The translations under genes were made by a program, and so were the position numbers. A DNA stretch of 64,000 nt from Paragemmobacter kunshanensis (GTDB lineage: Bacteria > Pseudomonadota > Alphaproteobacteria > Rhodobacterales > Rhodobacteraceae), in NCBI RefSeq assembly GCF_011059185.1, contig NZ_JAALFE010000004.1, positions 186,001 to 250,000 of the forward strand, in the 5' to 3' direction. Positions 25,866-35,362 of the stretch are shown one piece after another. The notes below the pieces were generated by a model. The model was not told the DNA's origin and searched no databases. It was given only the letters and a program-made list of their open reading frames with translations. Every line of letters begins with the position of its first letter. Within the stretch, counting starts at the first letter, position 1.

Positions 25866-28208
25866 ATGACGATCAAGGAAATCTTCGACCGCATGGATTA
25901 CGGCCCCGCCCCCGAAGGCAATGCCGAGGTGAAGGCATGGCTCGCGAAACACGGCCAAACCTTCGGCCATTTCATCGACGGCGGGTTCACCAAACCGGCC
26001 GCGACCTTCGCCACGAAGAACCCCGCCAATGGCACCGACCTCGCGCAGATCACCCAAGGCACCGCGCAGGACATCGACGCAGCCGTCGCCGCCGCTCGCC
26101 GCGCGCAGCCGAAATGGGCGCGCCTGCCGGCCCATGCCCGCGCGAAATACCTCTATGCGCTGGCCCGCCTGATCCAGAAACACGCCCGCCTTCTGGCCGT
26201 GCTGGAAACGATGGACAACGGCAAACCCATCCGCGAAAGCCGCGACATCGACGTGCCGCTGGTCGCCCGTCACTTCTACTATCACGCAGGGCTGGCCCAG
26301 CTGATGGACAGCGAACTTCCCGGCCACGCCCCCCATGGCGTCTGCGGCGCGGTGATCCCGTGGAACTTCCCGCTCCTGATGCTGGCATGGAAGGTCGCCC
26401 CTGCGCTGGCCGCCGGAAACACCGTGGTCCTCAAACCCGCCGAGTACACCCCGCTCACCGCCCTCCTCTTCGCCGAAATCACGCGCGAGGCAGGGCTTCC
26501 CAAGGGCGTCCTCAACATCGTCACCGGCGACGGCGACACGGGCGCCGCCCTCGTCGCGCATCCCGGCGTCGACAAGATCGCCTTCACCGGCTCCACCGCC
26601 GTGGGCAAGGCCATCCGCCGCGCCACGGCAGGCACGGGCAAGGCGCTGACCCTCGAACTGGGCGGCAAGTCCCCCTACATCGTCTTCGACGACGCCGATA
26701 TCGACTCTGCCATCGAAGGCCTCGTCGATGCCATCTGGTTCAATCAGGGACAGGTCTGCTGCGCCGGATCGCGCCTTCTGGTGCAGGAAGGCATCGCCCC
26801 CCGCTTCCACGAAAAACTGAAACGCCGGATGGACGGCCTCCGCCTCGGCGACCCCTTGGACAAATGCATCGACGTGGGCGCGGTGGTGGACCCGATCCAG
26901 CTCGCCACCATCACCGACATGGTGAACGGCTCCGACGGCGACATCTACCACGCCGATACGCCGATCCCGGCCCAAGGCTGCTTCTACCCGCCCACCCTCA
27001 TCACCGGCCTCGGCACCGCCTCCCGCCTGATGCAGGAGGAAATCTTCGGCCCCGTCCTCGTCTCCATGACCTTCCGCACGCCCGCCGAAGCCGTCGACCT
27101 TGCCAACAACACCCGCTACGGCCTCGCCGCATCGGTCTGGACCGAAAACGTCAACCTCGCCCTCGACATCGCGCCCAAGATCAAGGCGGGCGTCGTCTGG
27201 GTCAACGCCACCAACCTCTTCGACGCCGCCGCTGGCTTCGGCGGGGTGCGCGAAAGCGGCTTCGGCCGCGAAGGTGGCTGGGAAGGCCTCATGGCCTATC
27301 TCAAGCCCGTCCGCAGCGCCAAACCCCTGAAACCCGTCGCCGCAATCCCTGAACCGCGCGATTTTGATCCCCCCACCCTCGACCGCACCGCCAAACTCTT
27401 CATCGGCGGCAAACAGGCCCGCCCCGACGGCGGCTATTCCCGCCCGGTCTTTTCTCCGAAGGGCAAGCACCTCGGCCATGTCGGCCTCGGCAACCGCAAG
27501 GACATCCGCAACGCGGTCGAAGCCGCCCACGCGGCCAAAGGCTGGGGCAAGGCCACAGGCCACAACCGCGCCCAGATCCTGTACTACATCGCCGAAAACC
27601 TCTCGGCCCGCGCGACCGAATTCGCCGCGCGCATCCGCGATCTGACAGGCCGTGACGGCACGGCAGAAGTGGACGCCAGCATCGCCCGCCTCTTCACCTA
27701 TGCCGCATGGTCGGACAAATACGACGGTCAGGCCAAATCCGTCCCGATCCGCGGTGTTGCCCTTGCCATGAACGAACCCGTGGGCGTCATCGCCGCCCTT
27801 TGCCCGGACGAGGCACCGCTGCTTGGCCTGATCTCCACCATGGCCCCCGCCATCGCGATGGGGAATACCTGCGTGCTGGTGCCGTCAGACCCCTTCCCGC
27901 TGGCCGCGACGGACCTTTACCAGGTGCTGGAAACCTCCGACCTGCCCGCAGGCGTGGTGAACATCGTCACCGGCAGCCATGCCGAACTCGCCAAGCCCTT
28001 GGCAGGCCACATGGATGTGGAGGCGCTCTGGTCTTTCTCCTCGACCGATCTTTCCGCCCTGATCGAAAGCGAAAGCGCGGCAAACCTCAAGCGGACATGG
28101 GTCAACAACGGCCGCGCCCGCGACTGGATGGGCGCAGAGGGGGAGGGCCGCGAATTTTTGCGCCATGCCACCGCGATCAAGACCATATGGGTCCCCTATG
28201 GCGAATAG
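25866..28208 (+). CDS. ALDH16-type aldehyde dehydrogenase with C-terminal pseudo-dehydrogenase domain
   Basis: A 780-residue two-domain protein. The N-terminal domain (about 1-490) is a complete aldehyde dehydrogenase: Asn167 in IPWNFPL, Glu264 in LELGGKS, and Cys298 in NQGQVCCAGSR. After a linker, residues about 505-780 repeat the fold (LFIGGKQARPDGG, AAHAAKGWGKATG, PAGVVNIVTG) but lack the PWN asparagine and the GQxC cysteine. This layout matches bacterial ALDH16, in which the second domain is non-catalytic and helps build the dimer. ATG 25866 follows TAGGACC. Coupling to deoC suggests oxidation of acetaldehyde or a related aldehyde. Confidence 0.92.
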   Translation: MTIKEIFDRMDYGPAPEGNAEVKAWLAKHGQTFGHFIDGGFTKPAATFATKNPANGTDLAQITQGTAQDIDAAVAAARRAQPKWARLPAHARAKYLYALARLIQKHARLLAVLETMDNGKPIRESRDIDVPLVARHFYYHAGLAQLMDSELPGHAPHGVCGAVIPWNFPLLMLAWKVAPALAAGNTVVLKPAEYTPLTALLFAEITREAGLPKGVLNIVTGDGDTGAALVAHPGVDKIAFTGSTAVGKAIRRATAGTGKALTLELGGKSPYIVFDDADIDSAIEGLVDAIWFNQGQVCCAGSRLLVQEGIAPRFHEKLKRRMDGLRLGDPLDKCIDVGAVVDPIQLATITDMVNGSDGDIYHADTPIPAQGCFYPPTLITGLGTASRLMQEEIFGPVLVSMTFRTPAEAVDLANNTRYGLAASVWTENVNLALDIAPKIKAGVVWVNATNLFDAAAGFGGVRESGFGREGGWEGLMAYLKPVRSAKPLKPVAAIPEPRDFDPPTLDRTAKLFIGGKQARPDGGYSRPVFSPKGKHLGHVGLGNRKDIRNAVEAAHAAKGWGKATGHNRAQILYYIAENLSARATEFAARIRDLTGRDGTAEVDASIARLFTYAAWSDKYDGQAKSVPIRGVALAMNEPVGVIAALCPDEAPLLGLISTMAPAIAMGNTCVLVPSDPFPLAATDLYQVLETSDLPAGVVNIVTGSHAELAKPLAGHMDVEALWSFSSTDLSALIESESAANLKRTWVNNGRARDWMGAEGEGREFLRHATAIKTIWVPYGE

Positions 28209-28315
28209 GGAAAAATCTTCACTGAAGATTTTTCCCCACAGGCTTTCCATGGAAAGCCTACGAATTTTCGCAGAAAATTCGTGCCCCGGAAAATTCTTCG
28301 GATGAAGAATTTTCC
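28208..28315. repeat. Array of four consecutive perfect palindromes
   Basis: Four inverted repeats lie end to end between two convergent genes. The first pairs 28208-28220 with 28224-28236 (13 bp, 3-base loop). The second is a 20-bp perfect palindrome at 28240-28259. The third pairs 28260-28269 with 28273-28282 (10 bp). The fourth pairs 28288-28299 with 28304-28315 (12 bp, 4-base loop). They are AT-rich against the GC-rich chromosome, and the third and fourth share GAAAATTC. The first includes a run of Ts inside its arm and may act as a bidirectional terminator. The array resembles REP-type intergenic elements. Confidence 0.85.
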
Positions 28316-28319
28316 TGTC

Positions 28320-28889
28320 TCAGGCCCGACCAGACGCCGCTGACAGGGTCAGCGGGTCGATGCCCATCACCTTGAGCGCGCCCACCCACTTCCCCGCATC
28401 ATCCGGCGAAAAGACAAGTTCCGCCGGCGCATCCGCCACCAGCCAGCCATTCGCGCGGATCTCGGATTCAAGCTGCCCCGGCCCCCAGCCGGAATAGCCC
28501 AGTGCCAGCAGGGCCCGGCTGGGCCCACCGCCCTGGGCCAATGCCTCGATGATGTCCAGCGTCGCCGTCATGCCATAGCCCGAGGCGATCTGCATGGTCG
28601 TGGCCCCGCCCGCATAATCCGTCGAATGCAGCACAAAGCCGCGCCCGCGTTCGACCGGGCCGCCGGTATGAATGCGGATATCGCGCCCTTCGGCCCCAAT
28701 CGGGATGGAAAGCTGCTCCAGCAGGCTGGCAAAGGTCAGGTCCCGCGCCGGACGATTCACGATCAGGCCCATTGCCCCTTCGGCCGAATGGGCACAGATC
28801 AGGATCACGCTCTTTTCGAAACGCGGGTCGCCCATGCCCGGCATGGCGATCAAGAGCTTTCCATCCAGATCCAGCCCGGCCATCTCCAC
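28320..28889 (-). CDS. YqgE/AlgH family protein
   Basis: A 189-residue protein of the UPF0301 (YqgE/AlgH) family. It starts with LDGKLLIAMPGMGDPRFEKSVI and contains GAMGLIVNRP and the later GYSGWGPGQLESEI, all family signatures. The molecular function is unresolved; AlgH was linked to alginate regulation in Pseudomonas. It is cytoplasmic, with no signal peptide. It faces a divergent DsbD-N-like gene across about 120 bp, and its stop adjoins the palindrome array. Confidence 0.93.
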   Translation of the reverse strand: MEMAGLDLDGKLLIAMPGMGDPRFEKSVILICAHSAEGAMGLIVNRPARDLTFASLLEQLSIPIGAEGRDIRIHTGGPVERGRGFVLHSTDYAGGATTMQIASGYGMTATLDIIEALAQGGGPSRALLALGYSGWGPGQLESEIRANGWLVADAPAELVFSPDDAGKWVGALKVMGIDPLTLSAASGRA

Positions 28890-29008
28890 ATCCTCCGCCT
28901 GCTTCCCCGAAGATGGCCCTGTTGCAGCCCTGCCTCAAGCCCCCGAAGGTCATTTCCTGTCGCCGGATCGTGATTTCCCATTTCACCGCCGATCCCTATC
29001 TTCGCCTC

Positions 29009-29809
29009 ATGCGCCAGATTGCCCCCCTTGCCCTGCTTTGCCTGCTCCCCTGCCTGCCCGCCGCCGCCCAGTCACAGGATGACGTACTGACCGGCGCCTT
29101 GCGCAGCGGTTGGCAGGCGGCTGACGGGTCGCATATGGCCGCGCTCCATCTTGTGATGGCACAGGGGTGGAAGACATACTGGCGCAGCCCCGGCGATGCC
29201 GGCATCCCCCCCAGCTTCGACTGGACAGGAAGCGAGAATGTCCGCTCTGTCCGTTTTCACTGGCCCCGCCCGGAAGTGTTCAGCCTGAACGGGCTGAACA
29301 CCATCGGCTACAAGGGCGATCTCGTCCTGCCGATCGAGGTGATCCCCGCCGATCCCTCCCTGCCCGTCCGCCTCAGGGCTGCGGTGGATCTGGGGGTCTG
29401 TTCCGATATCTGCCTGCCCGCCAGCCTGGCATTCGACGGCGTCCTCTCCGGCCCGGGGGCCCCAGACCCCCTGATCCATGCTGCGCTGGCCGATCAGCCG
29501 CTCACCGGGCGCGAGGCCGGTCTCGGCGGCATCGGCTGCCGCATCGACCCGATCAAGGATGGCCTGCGCGTGACAGGCACGATTGACCTGCCAAGGGGAA
29601 ATGGCGCCGAAACCGTGGTCTTCGAACCCGGCCTTTCCGGTGTCTGGGTATCCGAATCCGCCGTTCAGCGGGACGGGAACACCCTTGTCGCCACGGCCGA
29701 GATGGTCCCCCCGCAAGGCAAACCCTTCGCGCTGGACCGGTCCATGGTCGTTGTCACCGTGATCTCGGACGATCGCGCAGTGGAAATCCGGGGCTGCCCC
29801 GCACCCTGA
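29009..29809 (+). CDS. DsbD N-terminal-domain-like periplasmic protein
   Basis: A 266-residue exported protein. A signal peptide covers about residues 1-20 (cleavage after AAA before QSQDD). The mature part resembles the immunoglobulin-like N-terminal domain of DsbD/ScsB thiol:disulfide reductases: GWKTYWRSPGDAGIPPSFDW is typical, and VCSDICLPAS near residues 132-141 holds the redox-type Cys-x3-Cys pair. The membrane and thioredoxin domains of full DsbD are absent. It may receive electrons from a separate membrane partner. ATG 29009 was chosen because it begins the signal peptide. Confidence 0.85.
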   Translation: MRQIAPLALLCLLPCLPAAAQSQDDVLTGALRSGWQAADGSHMAALHLVMAQGWKTYWRSPGDAGIPPSFDWTGSENVRSVRFHWPRPEVFSLNGLNTIGYKGDLVLPIEVIPADPSLPVRLRAAVDLGVCSDICLPASLAFDGVLSGPGAPDPLIHAALADQPLTGREAGLGGIGCRIDPIKDGLRVTGTIDLPRGNGAETVVFEPGLSGVWVSESAVQRDGNTLVATAEMVPPQGKPFALDRSMVVVTVISDDRAVEIRGCPAP

Positions 29810-29858
29810 GGCGCGACCGCCTTCAACCCTGACCGGCACGCAAGCGCTGCCCCGGGCC

Positions 29859-32800
29859 TCAGGCCCTCTGTCGCGTCAGCAGGAAGATCGCCCCCGTCAC
29901 CGCACCCGCCGCCAGAAGAACCAGCAGGAACGCCGCCGCACCGGCGGGCAACCCGGCCAGCCAGGGCAGCAACGCGACCTGCCATCCCGCCAGGGCCCCG
30001 CCTGCAAGGACCGGCCCGAGGATCAGCACCAGCAGCGCCAGCATCACCCCGACCCCGATCCCCAGCACCCGCCGCATCGCAGCCCCCCGCGCGCCGCGGC
30101 CCCGCAAGCCACGCCTGAGCGCCTTCAGCCGCCGCGTGATATCCGCCTGCACCACCGTGATCGCCGGAACCACCAGCAGCACGAGGAACATCCCGAAGCC
30201 CAGACCAAAGACCAGCGTCACCACCGTCGGCTTCAGGAACTCTGCCTGGCTTGATCGTTCGAACAGCAGCGGCGCAAGCCCCAGCACCGTCGTCAGCGTC
30301 GTCAGCAGCACCGGGCGCAGCCTGTCGGCGACCGCATCCACCACGGCCGGGATCAATCCGCGCCGCCGCGAATACTCGTCAATTGTCGACACCAGAACGA
30401 TCGAATCGTTCACGATGATCCCCGACATGCCGATGATCCCCACGATCGAGAACATCGACAAGGGCACCCCCCAATACCAATGCCCGAAGATCGCGCCCAC
30501 CAGCCCGAAGGGAATGACGGACATCACCACGAAAGGCCGCGCCCAGCTAGCAAAGACCCAGGCAAGGCACAGATAGATCCCCACCAGCGCCAGCAGCACC
30601 GACACCGCCGCCCCGCCCAGAAACTCCCGCTCCTGCTCTGCCTGCCCGGAATAGCGCACCTGCACCCCGAAATCCTGCTCGATCCGCGGCACGAAATCCT
30701 GCCGGATCGCGGCCTGAATCTCTGTCGCGCGGGCCGGATCATCCTCGGCCAGGTCGCCGGACACCGTCACGACGCGCAGGCCATTCTCGCGCACCACCGA
30801 TGAAAACCCCGCCGCGCGCTCCACCGTCACGATATCGGCCAGCGGCACATAGCGCGTCGTGCCATCGGCCCCGGTCGCGCGCATCTGCGTCCGTTCCAGG
30901 AAATCCGCCGTCAATTCGCCCTCGGGCAGTTCCACCCGGATCGCCGCCGAACGCGGGCCATCGGGGAAGGTCGCCGCCTCGATCCCGCCCAGCATGTCGC
31001 GCAGGTCGGCGGCCAGCCGGTCGATGGCAAATCCCATGGCCTGCCCGGTCGGGGTCAGGCTCAGGACAAGTTCCTCCTTGTCATAGGCCAGCGTATCCTC
31101 CAGCCCCGACACTTCGGGAAACACCGCCAGCCGCGCCTTCAGCGCCTCGGCCGCCGCCTTCAGGACCGACGCATCCGCCCCGTAGAAATCGACCGAGATC
31201 GCCGATCCGCCCGGCCCGAACCGGCCGCCGCGAAAACTCAGCTCCTCCAGCAGCGGATGCCGGCGGACCTCGGCCTCCACGGCGGCGATGAAGGCGGTGC
31301 CGGAATAGGGCCGCAGGTCCGGATTGACGATCTCCACCGAAATCCCACCCAGGAGATCGGCATCCTTCGTCGCCGCCCCCGAAAGACCGCGCCCCGTGCC
31401 GCCGCCCACCTCGGCCATGACGAATTCCACCGGGTTCAGCCCATGCTCGGCCTCATAGGCAGCACCCACCGCCGCGACCGCCCGCTGCAACTCGGCCATC
31501 ATCGCCTCGGTATCGGCCCGTGTCGCCCCCGGCAGCATCGCGAAATTTCCGGTCAGCGACGATTGCTCGGGCGCGTTGAAAAAGCGGAACGGAACATCCC
31601 CGCGCAGGAACAGCGCCGCCTGTGTGGCCAGCGCCAACACGGCCGCCGCCAGCACCGGATAGCGCGCCGCGATCACCCAGCGCATCAGCGGTTTCATCCC
31701 CGCTTCCTTGAAGCGGTCCAGCTGCCGGTTCATGAACCGGCTTGGCGCGTCATACCATTTTTCCTTCACCGAATCCGCCAGCGCATGGGCCATGTGATTG
31801 GGCAGGATCAGGAAGCACTCGATCAGCGATGCCAGCATCACCGCCATGACGGTAAAGGGAATGTCCTGGATCAGATCCCCGAACCGCCCGCCGATGGCCG
31901 CCAGCGCCAGAAAGGCGATCACCGTCGTGATCGTCGATGCCAATACAGGCCCCGCCATGCGCACCGCCGCCCGCTCCGCCGCCACGACCGGGGTTTCCCC
32001 CAGATGCCGCACGCGGAAATCGGCGTGTTCCCCCACGACGATGGAATCGTCCACGATCACGCCCAGCACCAGGATCAGCGCGAAAAGCGAGATCATGTTG
32101 ATCGTCAAACCGCCCGTCCACATCACGAAGACGGCGGCAAGGGTCGCCACCGGAATGCCCGCCGCCACCCAAAGCGCGATGCGCCCGTTCAGGAACAGGA
32201 ACAGCATCAGCACCACCAGCACCAGCCCGGTCGCCGCATTGTCGAACATCAGCGACAGCCGCTCGGTGATCTGCTCCGCCCGCGTCCGCACGAGATCGAG
32301 CGTCACACCCTGCGGCAGGGCGGGCCGCATCGCAGCCGCAACCTCGGCCACGCGGGCCTGCATGTCGATGGCATCGCCCTCGGGGCCCCGCTCTACCCGG
32401 ATCGCCATGGCCGGGTTCTCGCCCACAAAGGCCGCGCGCCCCCGATCCGCCCCGTCCACCCGAACGCTGGCCACGTCGCGGATGCGCAAAACCGTCCCAT
32501 CCGCCGCCACCCGCAGGGCGATATCGCCGATCTCATCCGCGCGGCGGCGCTCCTCGCCGGTCCGCACCCGGGCGGCCCCCGTCGCCACTTCCCCCGCAGG
32601 CGACGTCACCACCGCCGCCGCGATGGCATCGGCAATCTCGGCCATGGTCACGTCATGCCGCATCAGCGCGACCGAAGTCACCTCGACCACGGTCTGCGGC
32701 GCGGACAATCCATTGATCGTGGTCCGCGTGACGCCCGCCGCAAAAAGCCGCGCGGTGAATTCATCGGCCAGCCGCGCCAGTTGATCCACGCCCACCGGCC

Positions 32801-33236
32801 CTGTGATCACCACATCCGTCACCTGATCGCGCCAGGCGCTGCGCCGCACCTCGGGTTCCTCGGCATCGGCGGGCAGGGTCGTCACGCCTTCGACCGCCGC
32901 CGTCACGTCCTGCGCGGCGCGGTCCAGATCAATGCCCGGCTCGAACTCGATCTCGATCGAGGCCCGCCCTTCGAAGGATCGCGAATTCGTCGCCGCCACG
33001 CCTTCGACGGCGATCAGCGCGGGCTCCAGAACCTGCACGATGGCGCGGTCCACATCCTCGGCCCCGGCCCCCGGCCAGGACACATCGACATCCACTTCCG
33101 AAATGATGACATCCGGAAAATACTGCGCCCGGATATTGCCCGCCGCCGCCAGCCCGGCCACCAGCATCACCACCATCACCAGGTTGGCAATGGTCCGATG
33201 CCGCACGAAATAGGACAATATCCCCCTGGATCGCAT
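29859..33236 (-). CDS. RND family efflux transporter, inner-membrane permease
   Basis: An 1125-residue AcrB/MexB-superfamily protein. The first membrane span is near residues 12-32, followed by the large periplasmic porter domain with PGAGAEDVDRAI near 55-66. LGVIVDDSIVVGE near 391-403 carries the two proton-relay aspartates of TM4. GIIVNDSIVLVS in the second half shows the internal duplication. An extra C-terminal stretch of about 70 residues adds two more hydrophobic segments beyond the usual 12. It pairs with the adaptor encoded five bases upstream; no outer-membrane channel gene is nearby, so it may recruit a shared TolC. Confidence 0.94.
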   Translation of the reverse strand: MRSRGILSYFVRHRTIANLVMVVMLVAGLAAAGNIRAQYFPDVIISEVDVDVSWPGAGAEDVDRAIVQVLEPALIAVEGVAATNSRSFEGRASIEIEFEPGIDLDRAAQDVTAAVEGVTTLPADAEEPEVRRSAWRDQVTDVVITGPVGVDQLARLADEFTARLFAAGVTRTTINGLSAPQTVVEVTSVALMRHDVTMAEIADAIAAAVVTSPAGEVATGAARVRTGEERRRADEIGDIALRVAADGTVLRIRDVASVRVDGADRGRAAFVGENPAMAIRVERGPEGDAIDMQARVAEVAAAMRPALPQGVTLDLVRTRAEQITERLSLMFDNAATGLVLVVLMLFLFLNGRIALWVAAGIPVATLAAVFVMWTGGLTINMISLFALILVLGVIVDDSIVVGEHADFRVRHLGETPVVAAERAAVRMAGPVLASTITTVIAFLALAAIGGRFGDLIQDIPFTVMAVMLASLIECFLILPNHMAHALADSVKEKWYDAPSRFMNRQLDRFKEAGMKPLMRWVIAARYPVLAAAVLALATQAALFLRGDVPFRFFNAPEQSSLTGNFAMLPGATRADTEAMMAELQRAVAAVGAAYEAEHGLNPVEFVMAEVGGGTGRGLSGAATKDADLLGGISVEIVNPDLRPYSGTAFIAAVEAEVRRHPLLEELSFRGGRFGPGGSAISVDFYGADASVLKAAAEALKARLAVFPEVSGLEDTLAYDKEELVLSLTPTGQAMGFAIDRLAADLRDMLGGIEAATFPDGPRSAAIRVELPEGELTADFLERTQMRATGADGTTRYVPLADIVTVERAAGFSSVVRENGLRVVTVSGDLAEDDPARATEIQAAIRQDFVPRIEQDFGVQVRYSGQAEQEREFLGGAAVSVLLALVGIYLCLAWVFASWARPFVVMSVIPFGLVGAIFGHWYWGVPLSMFSIVGIIGMSGIIVNDSIVLVSTIDEYSRRRGLIPAVVDAVADRLRPVLLTTLTTVLGLAPLLFERSSQAEFLKPTVVTLVFGLGFGMFLVLLVVPAITVVQADITRRLKALRRGLRGRGARGAAMRRVLGIGVGVMLALLVLILGPVLAGGALAGWQVALLPWLAGLPAGAAAFLLVLLAAGAVTGAIFLLTRQRA

Positions 33237-33241
33237 CGCCC

Positions 33242-34705
33242 TCAGCCCCCGGCCCGGGCTTCGATCCGGGCCACGACATCGGCCGGCACGCGCTCCATCT
33301 TCAACTGCTCCAGCACGCGCGCCTTGGCCTCCTGCGGCATCCGGGCATTGCCCTCCACCGCCGCAATCAGCGCCGCGCGGCGCTCCTCCGTCAGATCCAA
33401 CATCTCGGGCTCGGCCCGGGCCTCGGTGGCCTCGCCCGGGCGCACGGGGCGCACCTTGATCCCCGCCCCCAGAAGCGGCGACCGTTCCGCCACCACCTCG
33501 CGGCCGACCAGCCCGCCGGGGGCCACGATCACCCGGTCCCCCTGCCGGCGCAGCACCTCGACCGCCACTTCCTGCAAGCGCGCCTCACCGTCCAGCGCCA
33601 GCACGCGGCCCTGCGCATCCACCGCCGTCGCCGGCAGATCGGCCACGCCGTCAAGCGCGGGTTCCTCCACGGCCACCGTCACGAAATCCCCCGGTCGCAG
33701 GCCCGGCGCCGCCTCCAGCGCGGCATAGACGACACGGCCCCCGCCCGCCTCGGCCCCCGAAGCGCCCGCCCGCACGATGCGCCCCTCGGCGGCCAGCGCC
33801 GCCCCGGCCACATCCAGCCGCGCGCTTGCCCGGGCCTCCACCAACTGCCCCCGCGAGTCGATCAGCCGCGCATATTGCGCCGTCGACAGCCGGAACGAAA
33901 CCTCCAGCGCCGCAGGGTCGATCAGCGTGCCCAGAACCTCGTTCGCGCCCACCTGCCCGCCCGCGACCAGCGCCGCCACGCCCTCAAGCCGGCCGTCGAA
34001 TTCCGCCGTGATCACCGTCTCGGAAAGGGCGCGCTCTGCCTCCGACAGGTTGATCCGCGCGCGCGATACCGCAATCGCCGCCTGATCCACCGCCGCTTCG
34101 GCCTGCGCCAGCGCCGACCGGCTGCCCAAAAGCGCCTGCGCCGCCTGCGCCTCGGCCAGGGCCGCCGTCTCCACCGCCGCCGCCGATCCCGCGCCGCGCG
34201 CCTCGATGTCGCGCTGCCGCTGCAAGGCCTGCCCGCGCAGCGCCAATTGTGCCTCTGATTGCGCCAGATCGTCCCGCGCCAGATCCAGCCCGCGCGCCGC
34301 CTCGCGCCCCGCCGCTTCCGCCTCGGCCAGGGCCGCCGCCGCAAGATCGCGCGCCGCCGTCGCCTCGGCCGGGTCCAGCCGCACCAGCACTTCGCCCGCC
34401 CGCACGATGGCGCCGTCGGCAAAACTCGACGAAAGCTCGGCCACCCGGCCCGCGCGCGGCACGCGCAATTCCAGCCGCCGCACCGACCGGACCTCGCCAT
34501 AGGCGGTGATCACCGGCACGATGTGCCCGGCCTCCACCCGCACCACATTGGCCGAAATCACCCGCTCTTCCGCAGGCCGTGCCGGGCCACCGCCCGCCAT
34601 CCGCTCGCGCAGCGCGCCCATCACCACCCCGACCGCCAGCGCCAGCAGGGCCAGCGTCACCGCCGCCAGAAACAAACCGCCGACCGCGCGACCGAAAAAC
34701 CGCAT
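33242..34705 (-). CDS. RND efflux pump periplasmic adaptor (membrane fusion protein)
   Basis: A 487-residue HlyD/AcrA-type adaptor. One N-terminal membrane segment (about residues 8-29) anchors it. The lipoyl half-motif GRVAELSSSFADGAIVRAGEVLVRLDPA lies near 90-117. A long alanine-rich coiled coil at about 117-210 follows, then the second lipoyl/beta-barrel region with ALEVSFRLSTAQYARL. The C-terminal 50 residues are charged and helical, an uncommon extension. It connects the RND permease, encoded directly downstream, with an outer-membrane channel. Confidence 0.93.
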   Translation of the reverse strand: MRFFGRAVGGLFLAAVTLALLALAVGVVMGALRERMAGGGPARPAEERVISANVVRVEAGHIVPVITAYGEVRSVRRLELRVPRAGRVAELSSSFADGAIVRAGEVLVRLDPAEATAARDLAAAALAEAEAAGREAARGLDLARDDLAQSEAQLALRGQALQRQRDIEARGAGSAAAVETAALAEAQAAQALLGSRSALAQAEAAVDQAAIAVSRARINLSEAERALSETVITAEFDGRLEGVAALVAGGQVGANEVLGTLIDPAALEVSFRLSTAQYARLIDSRGQLVEARASARLDVAGAALAAEGRIVRAGASGAEAGGGRVVYAALEAAPGLRPGDFVTVAVEEPALDGVADLPATAVDAQGRVLALDGEARLQEVAVEVLRRQGDRVIVAPGGLVGREVVAERSPLLGAGIKVRPVRPGEATEARAEPEMLDLTEERRAALIAAVEGNARMPQEAKARVLEQLKMERVPADVVARIEARAGG

Positions 34706-34819
34706 TCCATCCCCTTCGCAGACCCTGCTGCCCTGACGCCAACCTAGCCCGTCAGGCCGCCCGCGCCAATGACGCCTGCGTGAAACGCCGGATGCCCAGG
34801 TTTCCGTCGCTGCCCTGCG

Positions 34820-35362
34820 CTACTTTCTGCGGCGATGTTCCTCAAGCCGGGGGAAGATCTCGACAAAGTTGCAGGGCCGGTGGCGATAGTCGAACTGCCA
34901 TTTCAGGATCTCGTCCCAGGCATCCCGACAGGCCCCCGGGCTGCCCGGCAGCGCAAAGAGATAGGTCCCCCCCGCCACGCCACCACAGGCCCGCGACTGC
35001 ACCGCGCTTGTTCCGATCTTCTGCATCGACACGATGGTAAAGACCGTGCCGAAGGCCTCGATCTCCTTCTCATAGACGTCGCGATGCGCCTCGACGGTGA
35101 CATCCCGCCCCGTCAGCCCCGTGCCGCCCGTCGTCAGGATCACATCCACCGCCGGATCGGCGATCCAGGCCCGCAACTGCGCCGCGATCCCGGCCCGGTC
35201 ATCCTGCACGATCCCCCGCGCGGCCAGCAGATGCCCCGCATCCGTCAACCTCTCCACCAGCGTATCGCCCGAACGGTCGTCCGCTGCCGTCCGCGTGTCG
35301 CTGACGGTCAGCACGGCAATCCGCACCGGGATGAAATCCTTCGTCTCGTCGATCCGGCTCAT
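34820..35362 (-). CDS. moaB: Molybdenum cofactor biosynthesis protein B
   Basis: A 180-residue MoaB/Mog-fold protein. [20 protein letters not shown] lies near residues 18-37 and the molybdopterin-binding [15 protein letters not shown] near 78-92; [18 protein letters not shown] near 138-155 completes the fold. MoaB/MogA proteins adenylylate molybdopterin before metal insertion. ATG 35362 overlaps the uracil-DNA glycosylase stop (ATGA), so the two are co-translated, although no functional link is obvious. Confidence 0.93.
   Translation of the reverse strand: MSRIDETKDFIPVRIAVLTVSDTRTAADDRSGDTLVERLTDAGHLLAARGIVQDDRAGIAAQLRAWIADPAVDVILTTGGTGLTGRDVTVEAHRDVYEKEIEAFGTVFTIVSMQKIGTSAVQSRACGGVAGGTYLFALPGSPGACRDAWDEILKWQFDYRHRPCNFVEIFPRLEEHRRRK

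Noticed and set aside
28208-28315. CRISPR array interpretation of the repeated palindromes
   Set aside because: The units differ in sequence and have no regular spacers, and no cas genes are nearby.
31257-33728. An 823-codon plus-strand open frame opposite the RND permease
   Set aside because: Its translation is arginine/histidine-rich low-complexity sequence; the minus-strand frame has full RND motifs.
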